In this document: in pieces, positions 54,222-63,161 of the stretch
Layout of the letters: every line of letters starts with the position of its first letter
Position numbering within the stretch: the first letter of the stretch is position 1
DNA from: Eubacterium barkeri
GTDB taxonomy: Bacteria; Bacillota; Clostridia; Eubacteriales; Eubacteriaceae
Length of the DNA stretch: 64,000 nucleotides
Direction: 5' to 3'
Assembly (NCBI RefSeq): GCF_900107125.1
Contig: NZ_FNOU01000004.1
Location: forward strand, 62,001 to 126,000
Translations under genes and position numbers: made by a program
Notes under the pieces: model-generated
Database searches by the model: none
What the model was told of the DNA's origin: nothing
What the model saw: the letters and a program-made list of their open reading frames with translations, nothing else

Positions 54222-55145
54222 ATGGAGGCGTGTCCCATCGAACCATCTGGAATCAATCATTATGAATATTGCATCGGAGAGATGGAGCCTGTTCCGTTAA
54301 ATCGATTGTTGGTCAGGGATTTCGGTTATTCCAGTCGGCTTTTAAGGCGGATTAAGCGCCTTGGGGGCGTGACCATCAACGGTAAAGATTGCTGGTTGTG
54401 TGATACAGTGGCTGCTGGTGATCGTATCGAAGTCATGATGCCTGAAGAAGCGGTGGATGTTTTGCCTGTTTCAGGGGCCCTTGATATCATCTATGAGGAT
54501 GATGAGGTGTTGGCGGTTAATAAAGATGCAGGATGTGTGACCCATCCTACGAAGCGGCATCAGGACGATACCCTCGGTAATTTTGTGGCCCATTATTTTA
54601 AATCAACGGGTCAAAACGCAAAGGTTCGCTTTATCAATCGCTTGGATATGGATACTTCCGGGATCGTTCTGATTGCGAAGAATAATTATGTCCATCATTT
54701 TGTTCAGTCTGAGAAAATGTGCCAGAAGGCCACAAAGATTTATATGGCCTTGGTACACGGACGGTTAAAAGAGAAGTGTGGAACCATTGCCTTCCCCATT
54801 GGGCGAATATCAGAGGAAAGCATTAAGCGTCAGGTTCTGGAAACCGGAAAGCCCTGCATCACCCATTATGAGGTGATTGAGGAATATAATGAAGCCAGTC
54901 TGTTAAGACTGCAGCTGGAGACGGGACGGACCCATCAAATCAGAGTTCACTTAACCCATGCTGGCCATCCAATTATTGGGGACAGCATGTATCGGGTGGA
55001 GGGACTACCAAATTATGGAATGGAGCGTCAGGCTCTCCATTCAACAGAAATGTGTGTAACACTGCCGAAGGCTGGGGTGGTCCATCTTCGGGCAGATTTT
55101 AAAAATGATATGCAGGAACTTTGGGAAAAGATACGAGAAAATTAA
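54222..55145 (+). CDS. RluA-family pseudouridine synthase
   Basis: About 307 residues. An N-terminal S4-like RNA-binding segment (LRRIKRLGGVTINGK) is followed by a catalytic domain with the Asp-bearing motif NRLDMDTSGIVL and with LETGRTHQIRVHL. It makes pseudouridine in rRNA or tRNA; the exact site cannot be told. The start is unclear: ATG 54222 has no ribosome site, whereas GGAGG at 54224-54228 sits eight bases before an ATC codon at 54237, which would be a rare initiator. Confidence 0.88.
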   Translation: MEACPIEPSGINHYEYCIGEMEPVPLNRLLVRDFGYSSRLLRRIKRLGGVTINGKDCWLCDTVAAGDRIEVMMPEEAVDVLPVSGALDIIYEDDEVLAVNKDAGCVTHPTKRHQDDTLGNFVAHYFKSTGQNAKVRFINRLDMDTSGIVLIAKNNYVHHFVQSEKMCQKATKIYMALVHGRLKEKCGTIAFPIGRISEESIKRQVLETGKPCITHYEVIEEYNEASLLRLQLETGRTHQIRVHLTHAGHPIIGDSMYRVEGLPNYGMERQALHSTEMCVTLPKAGVVHLRADFKNDMQELWEKIREN

Positions 55146-55158
55146 AAAAGGTGGAAAC

Positions 55159-57237
55159 ATGAGTAACGAAGAAAAGAAAAATGGTCTTCAGGAGAACGAT
55201 TCCCCTAAGCAGGTTGAAGGTGGGACTGAAGAGAGTCAATCTAAGAAGATAGAGACGGAAAAAAAAGAAGGGGTGAAGGACATAATGGCAAAAGGATTGC
55301 CAAAAAGGAAAAAGACCACTGGGGGCAAAGGCTCACCACAACGCGGATTGCCCAAAAAGAATAAGGCAAAACTCAGACCCTGGCAGATTGTGTTGATCGT
55401 GTTAGGCATTCTTTTTATTGCAGGATGTGCTACTGTATTTGCATTATATCAGGCGAACCGTGTAGACATCTCAGGTGATACCTATACGACAAAAGAAAAA
55501 ACCCAGATTATTTCTTCAGACAATGTGGTCATTGCGGAAATTTTCTCGAAAAATCAGAGCTATGTTAGCTTAGATCAAGTCCCCCAGGACTTAAGGAATG
55601 CGTTGGTTGCGACGGAGGATTCCCGTTTTTATACCCATAACGGAGTGGACTTCTTTGGAATTGCCCGTTCATTGGTGGGGAACCTTGTCAACAGAAGTGC
55701 CACTGGGCAGGGGGCGAGTACGATTACCCAGCAGCTTGCCAGACTTTTATATTTGCCGGATATTGGGTCAGAGCAAACCTTTTCCGATTCGATCAACCGA
55801 AAATTTAAAGAAATATCCATTGCCTGGCAATTGGAAGAAAAATATTCCAAGGATCAGATTATGGAAATGTATCTTAATGAATACTACTTTGGGTCTTCTG
55901 CCTACGGTGTAGAAGAAGCGGCTGAAACCTATTTCGGCAAGACGGTGGCTGAATGTAATTTAGCGGAATGTGCGATGCTGGCGGGATTACCCCAGGCACC
56001 ATCTGCCTATGCACCAAATAGTGATTTTGAAGCAGCAAAAGCTCGACAGAAGGTCGTTCTTAATCGAATGGTGTCGGAAAAATATATTACCCAACAGCAG
56101 GCGGATGAAGCCTACGCAACTGAAATCACCATCGTGCCGTGGTCTGCAGATGAGCTGAACAATCAGATTACGCCGGGGTACGAGGCCTTTGTCAATAAAG
56201 CTCTTCAGGAGTATGCCTTGAGTCAGGCACCGAAGATCATGAAGGAGCAGGGTCTCAGTGAGGATGCAGCGGTTGAGTATATTCGGACGAATATTGCCAG
56301 TGGTGGCTATAAGATTTATACAACCATTGATACCCGTTATCAGAACTCCGCCATCAATGCGGTTACCTCTGGTTTATCTAATGCTGGTTATGGCGATGAA
56401 TTTACGGGGGCTCTGGTTACCGTTGACCTCGATGGTTCTGTGCGTGCCTACTATGGTGGGAATACGGATGTAGATATGGCAAATTCTGCCCGTCAGCCTG
56501 GGTCAGGCATTAAGCCTCTTTATTATAGCGGCGCCTTTGAACAGGGTGTCATCACCCCGGATACGACGGTGATGGATGAACGGACCACCTTTGGTGGCTG
56601 GTCACCACAGAACTACGGTAACAGCTACAGCGGTGCAATGACCTACCGTCAGGCACTGATTCAATCAAAAAATATTCCGGCGGTTAAAGCCTTTGATGCC
56701 ATGGGGGTTGATAATGCCATTCAATGGATTAAAGGGTTCGGAATCAATACGATTGTAGATGATGACTATAATCTATCCACAGCCCTGGGGGGGATGACCA
56801 ATGGGATCAAGCCCCTTGAAATGGCAGCGGCCTTTAATGTGTTTAATAATAACGGTGTTTACAATGAACCTTATTTTGTGGTTCAGATTCAAAAGACAAA
56901 TGGTGACCAGGTGTTTGATAAGAGCCAGTTCAAACTGGATACTCACCAGGTCATGAGTTCCAATACGGCCAGCACCATGTGGAGTATTCTCCAGCAGGTT
57001 GTTACCAGCGGGACGGGAACCAGTGCGGCAAATTCATTGCCCACCGCCGGTAAAACCGGGACAACGGATAACGAAGTCGATCTGTGGTTCAATGGGATGA
57101 CGGCAAATATTTCAAGTTCGGTATGGTGCGGTGCACCGGACAATACCCCCATCGGAAGTGGGAGTTATATACCGGCAGGAATCTACGGGACCTATGTCCG
57201 AACTCTGATTAATGAGGATGTTCTTGTGGCACAGTAA
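55159..57237 (+). CDS. Class A penicillin-binding protein (glycosyltransferase/transpeptidase)
   Basis: 692 residues from the ATG at 55159. A Lys-rich cytoplasmic tail (1-74) leads to one membrane helix (about 75-97). The family 51 glycosyltransferase domain has ATEDSRFYTHNGVD and GASTITQQLARLLY. The transpeptidase domain has the active Ser in QPGSGIKP, the SKN motif in QSKNIPAVK and KTGT near the end. It both extends glycan strands and cross-links them at the outer membrane face. It starts 13 bases after the rluA-like gene and is closed by a strong terminator. It corresponds to PBP1a/PonA types. Confidence 0.93.
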   Translation: MSNEEKKNGLQENDSPKQVEGGTEESQSKKIETEKKEGVKDIMAKGLPKRKKTTGGKGSPQRGLPKKNKAKLRPWQIVLIVLGILFIAGCATVFALYQANRVDISGDTYTTKEKTQIISSDNVVIAEIFSKNQSYVSLDQVPQDLRNALVATEDSRFYTHNGVDFFGIARSLVGNLVNRSATGQGASTITQQLARLLYLPDIGSEQTFSDSINRKFKEISIAWQLEEKYSKDQIMEMYLNEYYFGSSAYGVEEAAETYFGKTVAECNLAECAMLAGLPQAPSAYAPNSDFEAAKARQKVVLNRMVSEKYITQQQADEAYATEITIVPWSADELNNQITPGYEAFVNKALQEYALSQAPKIMKEQGLSEDAAVEYIRTNIASGGYKIYTTIDTRYQNSAINAVTSGLSNAGYGDEFTGALVTVDLDGSVRAYYGGNTDVDMANSARQPGSGIKPLYYSGAFEQGVITPDTTVMDERTTFGGWSPQNYGNSYSGAMTYRQALIQSKNIPAVKAFDAMGVDNAIQWIKGFGINTIVDDDYNLSTALGGMTNGIKPLEMAAAFNVFNNNGVYNEPYFVVQIQKTNGDQVFDKSQFKLDTHQVMSSNTASTMWSILQQVVTSGTGTSAANSLPTAGKTGTTDNEVDLWFNGMTANISSSVWCGAPDNTPIGSGSYIPAGIYGTYVRTLINEDVLVAQ

Positions 57238-57249
57238 AAAGATTAAATA

Positions 57250-57282
57250 AAGCCCCCGGTCTAAAAAGACCGGGGGCTTTAT
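57250..57282 (+). terminator. Terminator after the PBP gene
   Basis: A 13-bp GC-rich stem (AAGCCCCCGGTCT with AGACCGGGGGCTT) with an AAAA loop and a short T-tract. TATAAT at 57285-57290, just beyond, is a -10 candidate for the cupin gene. Confidence 0.88.
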
Positions 57283-57317
57283 GTTATAATGGATTAAAAC
57301 AACAGGAGGTTATTTCC

Positions 57318-57677
57318 ATGATTATTCGAAAATCCGACAAAAAAATTGAAGAGCGACAGGAAATGCGCGGTGGTGTGGGTAATGTCGTTATTGAGCATGT
57401 ACTGCCAGAAAATGAAATGTGTGGCGCCGGACGCCTGTACGCTAAAATGATTGTGCCGCCAGGCCATTCTGTGGGAAATCACGATCATATTCATGAACGG
57501 GAGATTTATTATATTTTAAAGGGAGACGCCCAGGGGATGGACGATGGGGTATCCTGTACCTTGTCTGAGGGAGATGTTATGATTACGAAAAATGGGGGCT
57601 CCCATTCCATCCAAAACATCGGTCAGGGGGACCTGGAGGTGATGGCCCTTATCCTGTTTGAGGCAGATAATGAATAA
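57318..57677 (+). CDS. Small cupin-domain protein
   Basis: 119 residues forming a single cupin barrel. The metal ligands are in GHSVGNHDHIHERE (GxxxxHxHxxxxE type) and the second motif is SEGDVMITKNGGSHSIQN. Single-domain cupins bind metal or sugar and include isomerases and regulators; no specific role can be given. AGGAGG precedes the ATG, and the gene overlaps nth by eight bases. Confidence 0.85.
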   Translation: MIIRKSDKKIEERQEMRGGVGNVVIEHVLPENEMCGAGRLYAKMIVPPGHSVGNHDHIHEREIYYILKGDAQGMDDGVSCTLSEGDVMITKNGGSHSIQNIGQGDLEVMALILFEADNE

Positions 57678-58317
57678 AGAAACACGAATGAAGGTCATCG
57701 AAGTTTTGGGAGAAGTTTATGGGGATCAGGTCTGTGGGTTGGATTATCAGACCCCCTTTGAACTCCTCATTGCCACCATGCTGTCTGCCCAATGTACGGA
57801 TGTTCGGGTAAATCTGGTGACAGCCGAGCTTTTTAAAGAATACAATACCCCTGAAGCGTTGCTGACCTTAAATGAGGGACAATTGAAGGAAAAAATAAAA
57901 ACCTGTGGATTGGCCAATACAAAGGCAAAAAATATTCTGCTGACCTGCCACCTCTTATTGGCGGAGCATGGAGGAATTGTTCCCTGCACCATGGAAGCGC
58001 TGACCGCCCTTCCGGGAGTTGGCAGGAAAACTGCCAATGTGGTGATGAGCAATGCCTTCGATATTCCAGCTATCGCGGTTGATACCCATGTTTTTCGGGT
58101 ATCCCGGCGGATCGGCTTGGCCAAAGGGAATAATGTGCTGCAGGTGGAGCATTCTCTGATGAAGAATATTCCTAAGGCCTATTGGTCCCGGGCCCATCAC
58201 TGGATTATTTGGCATGGACGGAAGGTATGTACGGCACGAAACCCTAAGTGTGAGAGTTGTGTTTTGAACCCTTATTGTGATACTTATAAACGTGAAAATA
58301 AAGAATTAAAAAAATAA
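57670..58317 (+). CDS. nth: Endonuclease III
   Basis: A 215-residue DNA glycosylase/AP lyase for oxidised pyrimidines. The helix-hairpin-helix LPGVGRKTANVV contains the catalytic Lys, and IAVDTHVFRV contains the catalytic Asp. The 4Fe-4S cluster motif at the C-terminus has the standard Cx6Cx2Cx5C spacing. Start: ATG 57670, inside the cupin 3' end, giving coupled translation. Confidence 0.95.
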   Translation: MNKETRMKVIEVLGEVYGDQVCGLDYQTPFELLIATMLSAQCTDVRVNLVTAELFKEYNTPEALLTLNEGQLKEKIKTCGLANTKAKNILLTCHLLLAEHGGIVPCTMEALTALPGVGRKTANVVMSNAFDIPAIAVDTHVFRVSRRIGLAKGNNVLQVEHSLMKNIPKAYWSRAHHWIIWHGRKVCTARNPKCESCVLNPYCDTYKRENKELKK

Positions 58318-58340
58318 TGTATACAATTTGAAGATATTCC

Positions 58341-58369
58341 TTGATATTCCAGTGAGATTATATTAAAAT
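58341..58369 (+). promoter_or_regulatory. Promoter of the liv operon
   Basis: TTGATA (58341-58346) and TAAAAT (58364-58369) have a 17-base spacer, about 35 bases ahead of livK. Confidence 0.7.
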
Positions 58370-58403
58370 TACCTTAAATTAACTTCATGGGAGGAAGGAA
58401 TAT

Positions 58404-59552
58404 ATGAAAAAAAGAGTAATCAGCTTAGCTATGGTCGTGATGCTCTGTTTGTCCGTATTTGCTTTAAGTGGTTGCGGCGGCGGATCATCCAGTTCTGATG
58501 ATGTCATCAAAATCGGAACACTTGGCCCTTATACTGGTGATACAGCCAGCTATGGGAATGCGGCTAAAAACGGGATTGAATTGGCAGTTGATCAAATCAA
58601 CGAAGCTGGTGGTGTTTTAGGAAAGAAGATTGAATTAGTTTCCTATGATACCAAGGGTGATGCGACCGAAGCCGTCAATGCCTATAATCGACTGCGTGAT
58701 AATGATGGTGTTGTTGCCATTGTTGGACCGGTTCTTTCGGGAGAAGCCCTTGCCATCAAGGATTTAGCGAAGGAAGATAATATGCCGATCCTATCACCGA
58801 CAGCGACAGCTGACGATGTTACAGTCGGTGCAGATAACAGCTTTCGGGTTTGCTACCTTGATGCTTATCAGGGAAATGCCGGAGCCAACTATGCAGTGGA
58901 TGTCTTAGGGGCTAAGAATGCCGCTATCCTGGTCTGTAAAGGGAATGCCTACTCCGAAGGTTTAGCTTCTGCCTTTACCAAGACCTTTGAAAGCAAGGGT
59001 GGCAAAATCCTCGGGACTGAATCTTATTCTGATAAGGACAATGACTACAGCGCACAGTTGACCAAGATCAAACAGCTGAATCCTGAAGTTGTGTACGTAC
59101 CGGATTACTATTCAACCGTTGGTCCCATTCTCCAGAAAGCAAAGGAAATGGGAATTACCGCAACCTTTGTTGGTGGAGACGGTTGGGACAGTGTCCAGGA
59201 AGAATATGCTGAAGCAGCAGAAGGCCAATATTTTGCAAACCATTATGCGGCCGATTCTCCTAAAGAATCCGTTCAGAAATTTATTACGGCATACAAGGAC
59301 AAATACAGTAAAGCTGCAAACTCCTTTGCTGCATTAGGCTACGATGCCATGGACTGCATGGCAAAAGCCATTGAAAATGCAGGCAGCACGGATAAGGAAG
59401 CCGTTATTAAAGCATTAAAAGAAATGACCTACGATGGTGTAACCGGGAAGTTCTCTTTTGATGAAAATGGTAACCCCAAGGGTAAAGAAATCACCATCAT
59501 CAAAATTGAAAATGGCCAATTAAAATACGTCACCACTGTTACCGGCGACTGA
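58404..59552 (+). CDS. livK: Branched-chain amino-acid ABC transporter, binding lipoprotein
   Basis: A 382-residue LivK-type receptor. The signal peptide ends in the lipobox ALSGC, so the protein is lipid-anchored. IKIGTLGPYTGDTASYG and IVGPVLSGEALAIKDLA are typical family motifs. It captures leucine, isoleucine or valine (or related ligands) for LivHMGF. GGGAGGAAGG precedes the ATG. A strong hairpin after the gene probably lets the receptor be made in excess over the membrane parts. Confidence 0.93.
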   Translation: MKKRVISLAMVVMLCLSVFALSGCGGGSSSSDDVIKIGTLGPYTGDTASYGNAAKNGIELAVDQINEAGGVLGKKIELVSYDTKGDATEAVNAYNRLRDNDGVVAIVGPVLSGEALAIKDLAKEDNMPILSPTATADDVTVGADNSFRVCYLDAYQGNAGANYAVDVLGAKNAAILVCKGNAYSEGLASAFTKTFESKGGKILGTESYSDKDNDYSAQLTKIKQLNPEVVYVPDYYSTVGPILQKAKEMGITATFVGGDGWDSVQEEYAEAAEGQYFANHYAADSPKESVQKFITAYKDKYSKAANSFAALGYDAMDCMAKAIENAGSTDKEAVIKALKEMTYDGVTGKFSFDENGNPKGKEITIIKIENGQLKYVTTVTGD

Positions 59553-59583
59553 TTTTGCCCAAGAATTAAATGAGAAAAAGTCG

Positions 59584-59620
59584 GATATAGAAGGGCTTCG
59601 GCTCTTCTATATCTTTTTTT
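59584..59620 (+). terminator. Intra-operon hairpin with TTCG loop between livK and livH
   Basis: GATATAGAAGGGC and GCTCTTCTATATC (one G-U pair) close a TTCG tetraloop, followed by seven T. It should act as a partial terminator or 3' end stabiliser for livK. Confidence 0.82.
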
Positions 59621-59641
59621 AGAAACAGGAGGTTATCCTAT

Positions 59642-60520
59642 ATGAATATGTTTTTGCAGCAATTCATCAATGGATTGAATTCAGGAAGTATTTACGCCCT
59701 TATTGCCATTGGCTATACACTGGTGTATGGTATCCTGAAACTCATTAACTTCGCCCATGGCGAAATCATGATGTTTGGTGCGTATTTTGCATTTATTGCT
59801 GCTGCAACCTTAAACTGGCCTTTTTGGGCGGTTATTCTATTCTCTATGGTATTAACGGCGGTGATGGGAGTCGCCATCGAATTCATCGCTTACCGACCTT
59901 TGCGGAATGCACCACGTTTATCCGCCTTGATTACAGCCATTGGTGTGAGTATGTTCCTCCAGAATCTGGCCCTTGCTATTTTTGGTGCCGATCCCAAGGT
60001 CATGCCCAAAATATTCCCCCAGGTTGTTTTTAATGTGGGCGGCGTGGAAATCAGCTCCATTACCCTGATTACCATCGGGCTTTCAGTGGTTTTTATGGTT
60101 TTACTTGAAATTTTTATTAATCAGACGAAGCAGGGACGTGCGATGCGTGCCGTTTCTGAAAACCAGGATGCGGCAGTGCTCATGGGGATTAATGTGGACC
60201 GGACCATTTCCATTACTTTCCTGATCGGTTCCGCTTTAGGGGCCCTTGGGGGGATTTTATACAGTACGGCTTACACGATTATCGAACCCACAATGGGGAC
60301 CATGCCAGGGCTTAAAGCTTTTGTTGCCGCTGTTTTAGGGGGTATCGGGAGCGTACCCGGCGCTATGCTGGGTGGGTTTATCATTGGGATGGTGGAAACC
60401 ATGACCAAAGCCTACTTATCCTCAACCTGGGCAGATGCCATTGTTTTTGGCGTGCTGATCCTGGTACTCCTGTTTAAGCCGACGGGAATCCTCGGTAAGA
60501 ACATGAAAGAGAAGGTGTAA
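59642..60520 (+). CDS. livH: Branched-chain amino-acid ABC transporter permease LivH
   Basis: 292 residues with about eight membrane helices. FINGLNSGSIYALIAIGYTLVYG and INFAHGEIMMFGAY at the N-terminus and the ATPase-contact motif around GINVDRTISITFLIGSALG are typical. It forms the channel with LivM. AGGAGG precedes the ATG, and livM begins three bases after the stop. Confidence 0.94.
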   Translation: MNMFLQQFINGLNSGSIYALIAIGYTLVYGILKLINFAHGEIMMFGAYFAFIAAATLNWPFWAVILFSMVLTAVMGVAIEFIAYRPLRNAPRLSALITAIGVSMFLQNLALAIFGADPKVMPKIFPQVVFNVGGVEISSITLITIGLSVVFMVLLEIFINQTKQGRAMRAVSENQDAAVLMGINVDRTISITFLIGSALGALGGILYSTAYTIIEPTMGTMPGLKAFVAAVLGGIGSVPGAMLGGFIIGMVETMTKAYLSSTWADAIVFGVLILVLLFKPTGILGKNMKEKV

Positions 60521-60523
60521 GAA

Positions 60524-61531
60524 ATGTCAAAGAACATCAAGAAATCCTATATTGTCAATTCTATCGCCATTCTTGCTATTTTTGCTATTATTTATTCGCT
60601 GATTACTTTTAAAATTGTCTCTACTTATTTTAGTGGTATTGTTATTCTGACCTGCATTATGATTATTATGGCTCTGAGCCTGAATATTGTTGCGGGTTTT
60701 CTGGGTGAAATGGCCCTGGGTCATGCTGGGTTTATGGCCATTGGCGCCTATGTAGCGGCTAGTGTCAGTCTGGCTGTCACCGGGGCAATGCCAGAATTTC
60801 CGCGGCTTATTCTACTCATTATTTCGTCCCTGGTTGGAGGGATTGCAGCCGGTGCCGTGGGTATTCTCATTGGGACGCCCAGTTTGCGGCTTAGGGGAGA
60901 CTATTTAGGGATCGTGACCATTGGCTTTGCCGAAATCATTCGAATTTTCTTTGTCAACTTCGAACCCACCGGTGGTGCCCAGGGCCTTAAAGGGATTCCT
61001 CGTTTAGCGGGTTTGGGTTCGGTATATTGGGTGATGATCATCGTTACAGTGCTCATTTTTACCTTGGGACGTTCCCGATACGGACGGGCCATCATGTCCA
61101 TCCGGGAGGATGAAATTGCAGCGGAAGCTGCAGGGATTCCCACCACCAAAGTGAAGGTTCTGGCCTTTACCATTTCCTCCTTTTTTGCAGGAATTGGCGG
61201 CTCTTTATATGCTCACTACCAGGGATATCTGGACCCCAGTAAATTTCAGTTTATGTTTTCCATTGAAATGTTCGTGATTGTTGTCCTTGGGGGGCTGGGA
61301 AGCTTGACCGGCTCCATTCTATCGGCCATCGTTTTGACCGTGCTTCCGGAACTCCTGCGTCAATTTTCGGAATATCGACTTCTGGTATACTCTTTGGCCC
61401 TTATCATTATGATGATTTTCAGACCCCAGGGAATGCTCGGCCGTTATGAATTCTCCCTGACCCGGTTTATTGAAGGGCTCATGGATAAGCGGCGTAAAGC
61501 CAGTGATTCACTAGATGGGGGTGACATGTAA
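60524..61531 (+). CDS. livM: Branched-chain amino-acid ABC transporter permease LivM
   Basis: 335 residues with about nine helices. AGFLGEMALGHAGFMAIGAY and the cytoplasmic loop SIREDEIAAEAAGI, which docks on the ATPases, mark it as LivM. The stop codon overlaps the start of livG by one base (TAATG). Confidence 0.94.
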   Translation: MSKNIKKSYIVNSIAILAIFAIIYSLITFKIVSTYFSGIVILTCIMIIMALSLNIVAGFLGEMALGHAGFMAIGAYVAASVSLAVTGAMPEFPRLILLIISSLVGGIAAGAVGILIGTPSLRLRGDYLGIVTIGFAEIIRIFFVNFEPTGGAQGLKGIPRLAGLGSVYWVMIIVTVLIFTLGRSRYGRAIMSIREDEIAAEAAGIPTTKVKVLAFTISSFFAGIGGSLYAHYQGYLDPSKFQFMFSIEMFVIVVLGGLGSLTGSILSAIVLTVLPELLRQFSEYRLLVYSLALIIMMIFRPQGMLGRYEFSLTRFIEGLMDKRRKASDSLDGGDM

Positions 61532-62289
61532 TGGCTGTTTTAGAAGCGAAAGATGTAACCATGCGTTTTGGTGGTCTGACAGCTGTGGATCACTTTAACC
61601 TCTCCCTTGGAAATAATGAGCTGGTGGGCTTGATTGGCCCCAACGGTGCCGGGAAAACCACCATCTTTAATACCCTGACGGGGGTGTATGAGCCTACCGA
61701 AGGGGATGTCCTCATTGAAGGAAAGAGTATTCTGAAGAAAAATCCCCATCAGGTGGTGGCCATGGGTGCGGCCCGGACTTTCCAGAATATTCGTCTCTTT
61801 AAGGATCTGACCACCATTGAAAATGTGGAGATCGCTTACAATAATTTTATCAAATATAATCTGGCCCAGGGGATGTTCCGTTTACCAAAATTCTGGAAGG
61901 AAGAAAAACGGGCCTACGATGAGTGTCGGAAGTTGCTTGATATCTTCGACATGGGGGAATATGAACAGACCAAGGCAAAAAACCTGCCCTATGGCCAGCA
62001 GCGTAAGCTGGAAATTGCCCGGGCATTGGCATCGAATCCCAAAGTACTGATGCTGGATGAACCTGCTGCCGGGATGAACCCTAATGAAACCGCAGAGTTA
62101 ATGGAAACCATTCACTTCATCCGGGAGAAATTTGATATCACGGTGCTCCTCATTGAGCATGACATGCAGCTTGTCATGGGGATCTGTGAACGGATCCTGG
62201 TGGTGGATTATGGAAAGACCATTGCAGAGGGGACACCGGATGAAATCAAAGTCAATCCGGATGTTATCCGAGCCTATTTAGGCGATTGA
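61531..62289 (+). CDS. livG: Branched-chain amino-acid ABC transporter ATPase LivG
   Basis: A 252-residue ATPase. Walker A is GPNGAGKTT and Walker B is VLMLDEPAAGMNP. The signature region reads LPYGQQRKLEIARAL, the LivG-specific form of LSGGQ. It works as a pair with LivF on the inner face of the membrane. Confidence 0.95.
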   Translation: MAVLEAKDVTMRFGGLTAVDHFNLSLGNNELVGLIGPNGAGKTTIFNTLTGVYEPTEGDVLIEGKSILKKNPHQVVAMGAARTFQNIRLFKDLTTIENVEIAYNNFIKYNLAQGMFRLPKFWKEEKRAYDECRKLLDIFDMGEYEQTKAKNLPYGQQRKLEIARALASNPKVLMLDEPAAGMNPNETAELMETIHFIREKFDITVLLIEHDMQLVMGICERILVVDYGKTIAEGTPDEIKVNPDVIRAYLGD

Positions 62290-62304
62290 TGGGAGGAGGA
62301 TGCC

Positions 62305-63009
62305 ATGTTAAAGGTTAAAGATTTAAATGTATACTATGGTAAAATCCATGCCATCAAGGGCATTGATTTTGAGGTGAACGATGGAGAAATTGTGACCCTC
62401 ATCGGAGCCAATGGGGCGGGTAAAACGACCACCCTTAAAACCGTTTCGGGCCTGTTGCGGCCTGAAAGTGGTGTCATCTCATTTAATGGAGAGGACATTA
62501 CCAAGGTGAAGGCTTTTCAGATTCCGGATTTGGGAATGGCTCATGTCCCAGAGGGACGTCAGGTCTTTGCCGAAATGTCTGTTTACGAAAATTTGATGAT
62601 GGGCGCCTTTATCCGAAAGGATAAGCGGGAGATTGCCTCGGATATGGAAATGGTTTATACCTATTTCCCAAGGCTTAAGGAACGTGCCAAGCAAGTGGCT
62701 GGCACCCTGAGCGGCGGGGAACAGCAGATGCTGGCCATGGGCCGGGCACTGATGACCAAGCCGAAGATGATTTTATTGGATGAGCCCTCTATGGGATTGG
62801 CGCCCATATTGGTCGATGAAATCTTCAGCATGATCCAAACCATCAATAATGCTGGCGTGACCGTGCTTTTAGTGGAGCAAAATGCTAAAAAGGCCCTGCG
62901 CATTGCCAATCGGGCCTATGTACTGGAAACGGGAAAGATCAAGCTTTCCGGCGATGCCCAGGAATTAATGACAAATGACGAAGTCCAGTCCGCTTATTTA
63001 GGTGGATAA
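62305..63009 (+). CDS. livF: Branched-chain amino-acid ABC transporter ATPase LivF
   Basis: A 234-residue ATPase. Walker A is GANGAGKTT, the signature TLSGGEQQMLAMGRAL, and Walker B ILLDEPSMGLAP, with the family's SMGLAP ending. GGGAGGAGG precedes the ATG. It is the last gene of the operon and is followed by a terminator. Confidence 0.95.
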   Translation: MLKVKDLNVYYGKIHAIKGIDFEVNDGEIVTLIGANGAGKTTTLKTVSGLLRPESGVISFNGEDITKVKAFQIPDLGMAHVPEGRQVFAEMSVYENLMMGAFIRKDKREIASDMEMVYTYFPRLKERAKQVAGTLSGGEQQMLAMGRALMTKPKMILLDEPSMGLAPILVDEIFSMIQTINNAGVTVLLVEQNAKKALRIANRAYVLETGKIKLSGDAQELMTNDEVQSAYLGG

Positions 63010-63011
63010 TA

Positions 63012-63045
63012 CGATGAGCCTGGGTAAAAACCCAGGCTCGTTTTA
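63012..63045 (+). terminator. Terminator of the liv operon
   Basis: GAGCCTGGG (63016-63024) pairs with CCCAGGCTC (63031-63039) and is followed by GTTTTA. Confidence 0.82.
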
Positions 63046-63089
63046 TGCGTCGATTCTGTGGGAAAACTTATGAAGCCAGGGTAAAACCC

Positions 63090-63118
63090 TTGATTCAAAT
63101 TTTTCACTATGTTATACT
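63090..63118 (+). promoter_or_regulatory. Promoter of tig
   Basis: TTGATT (63090-63095) and TATACT (63113-63118) have a 17-base spacer. Confidence 0.72.
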
Positions 63119-63161
63119 GAACAAATTGAGAAAGAATATATATAGAGTGTTGGAGGATACA

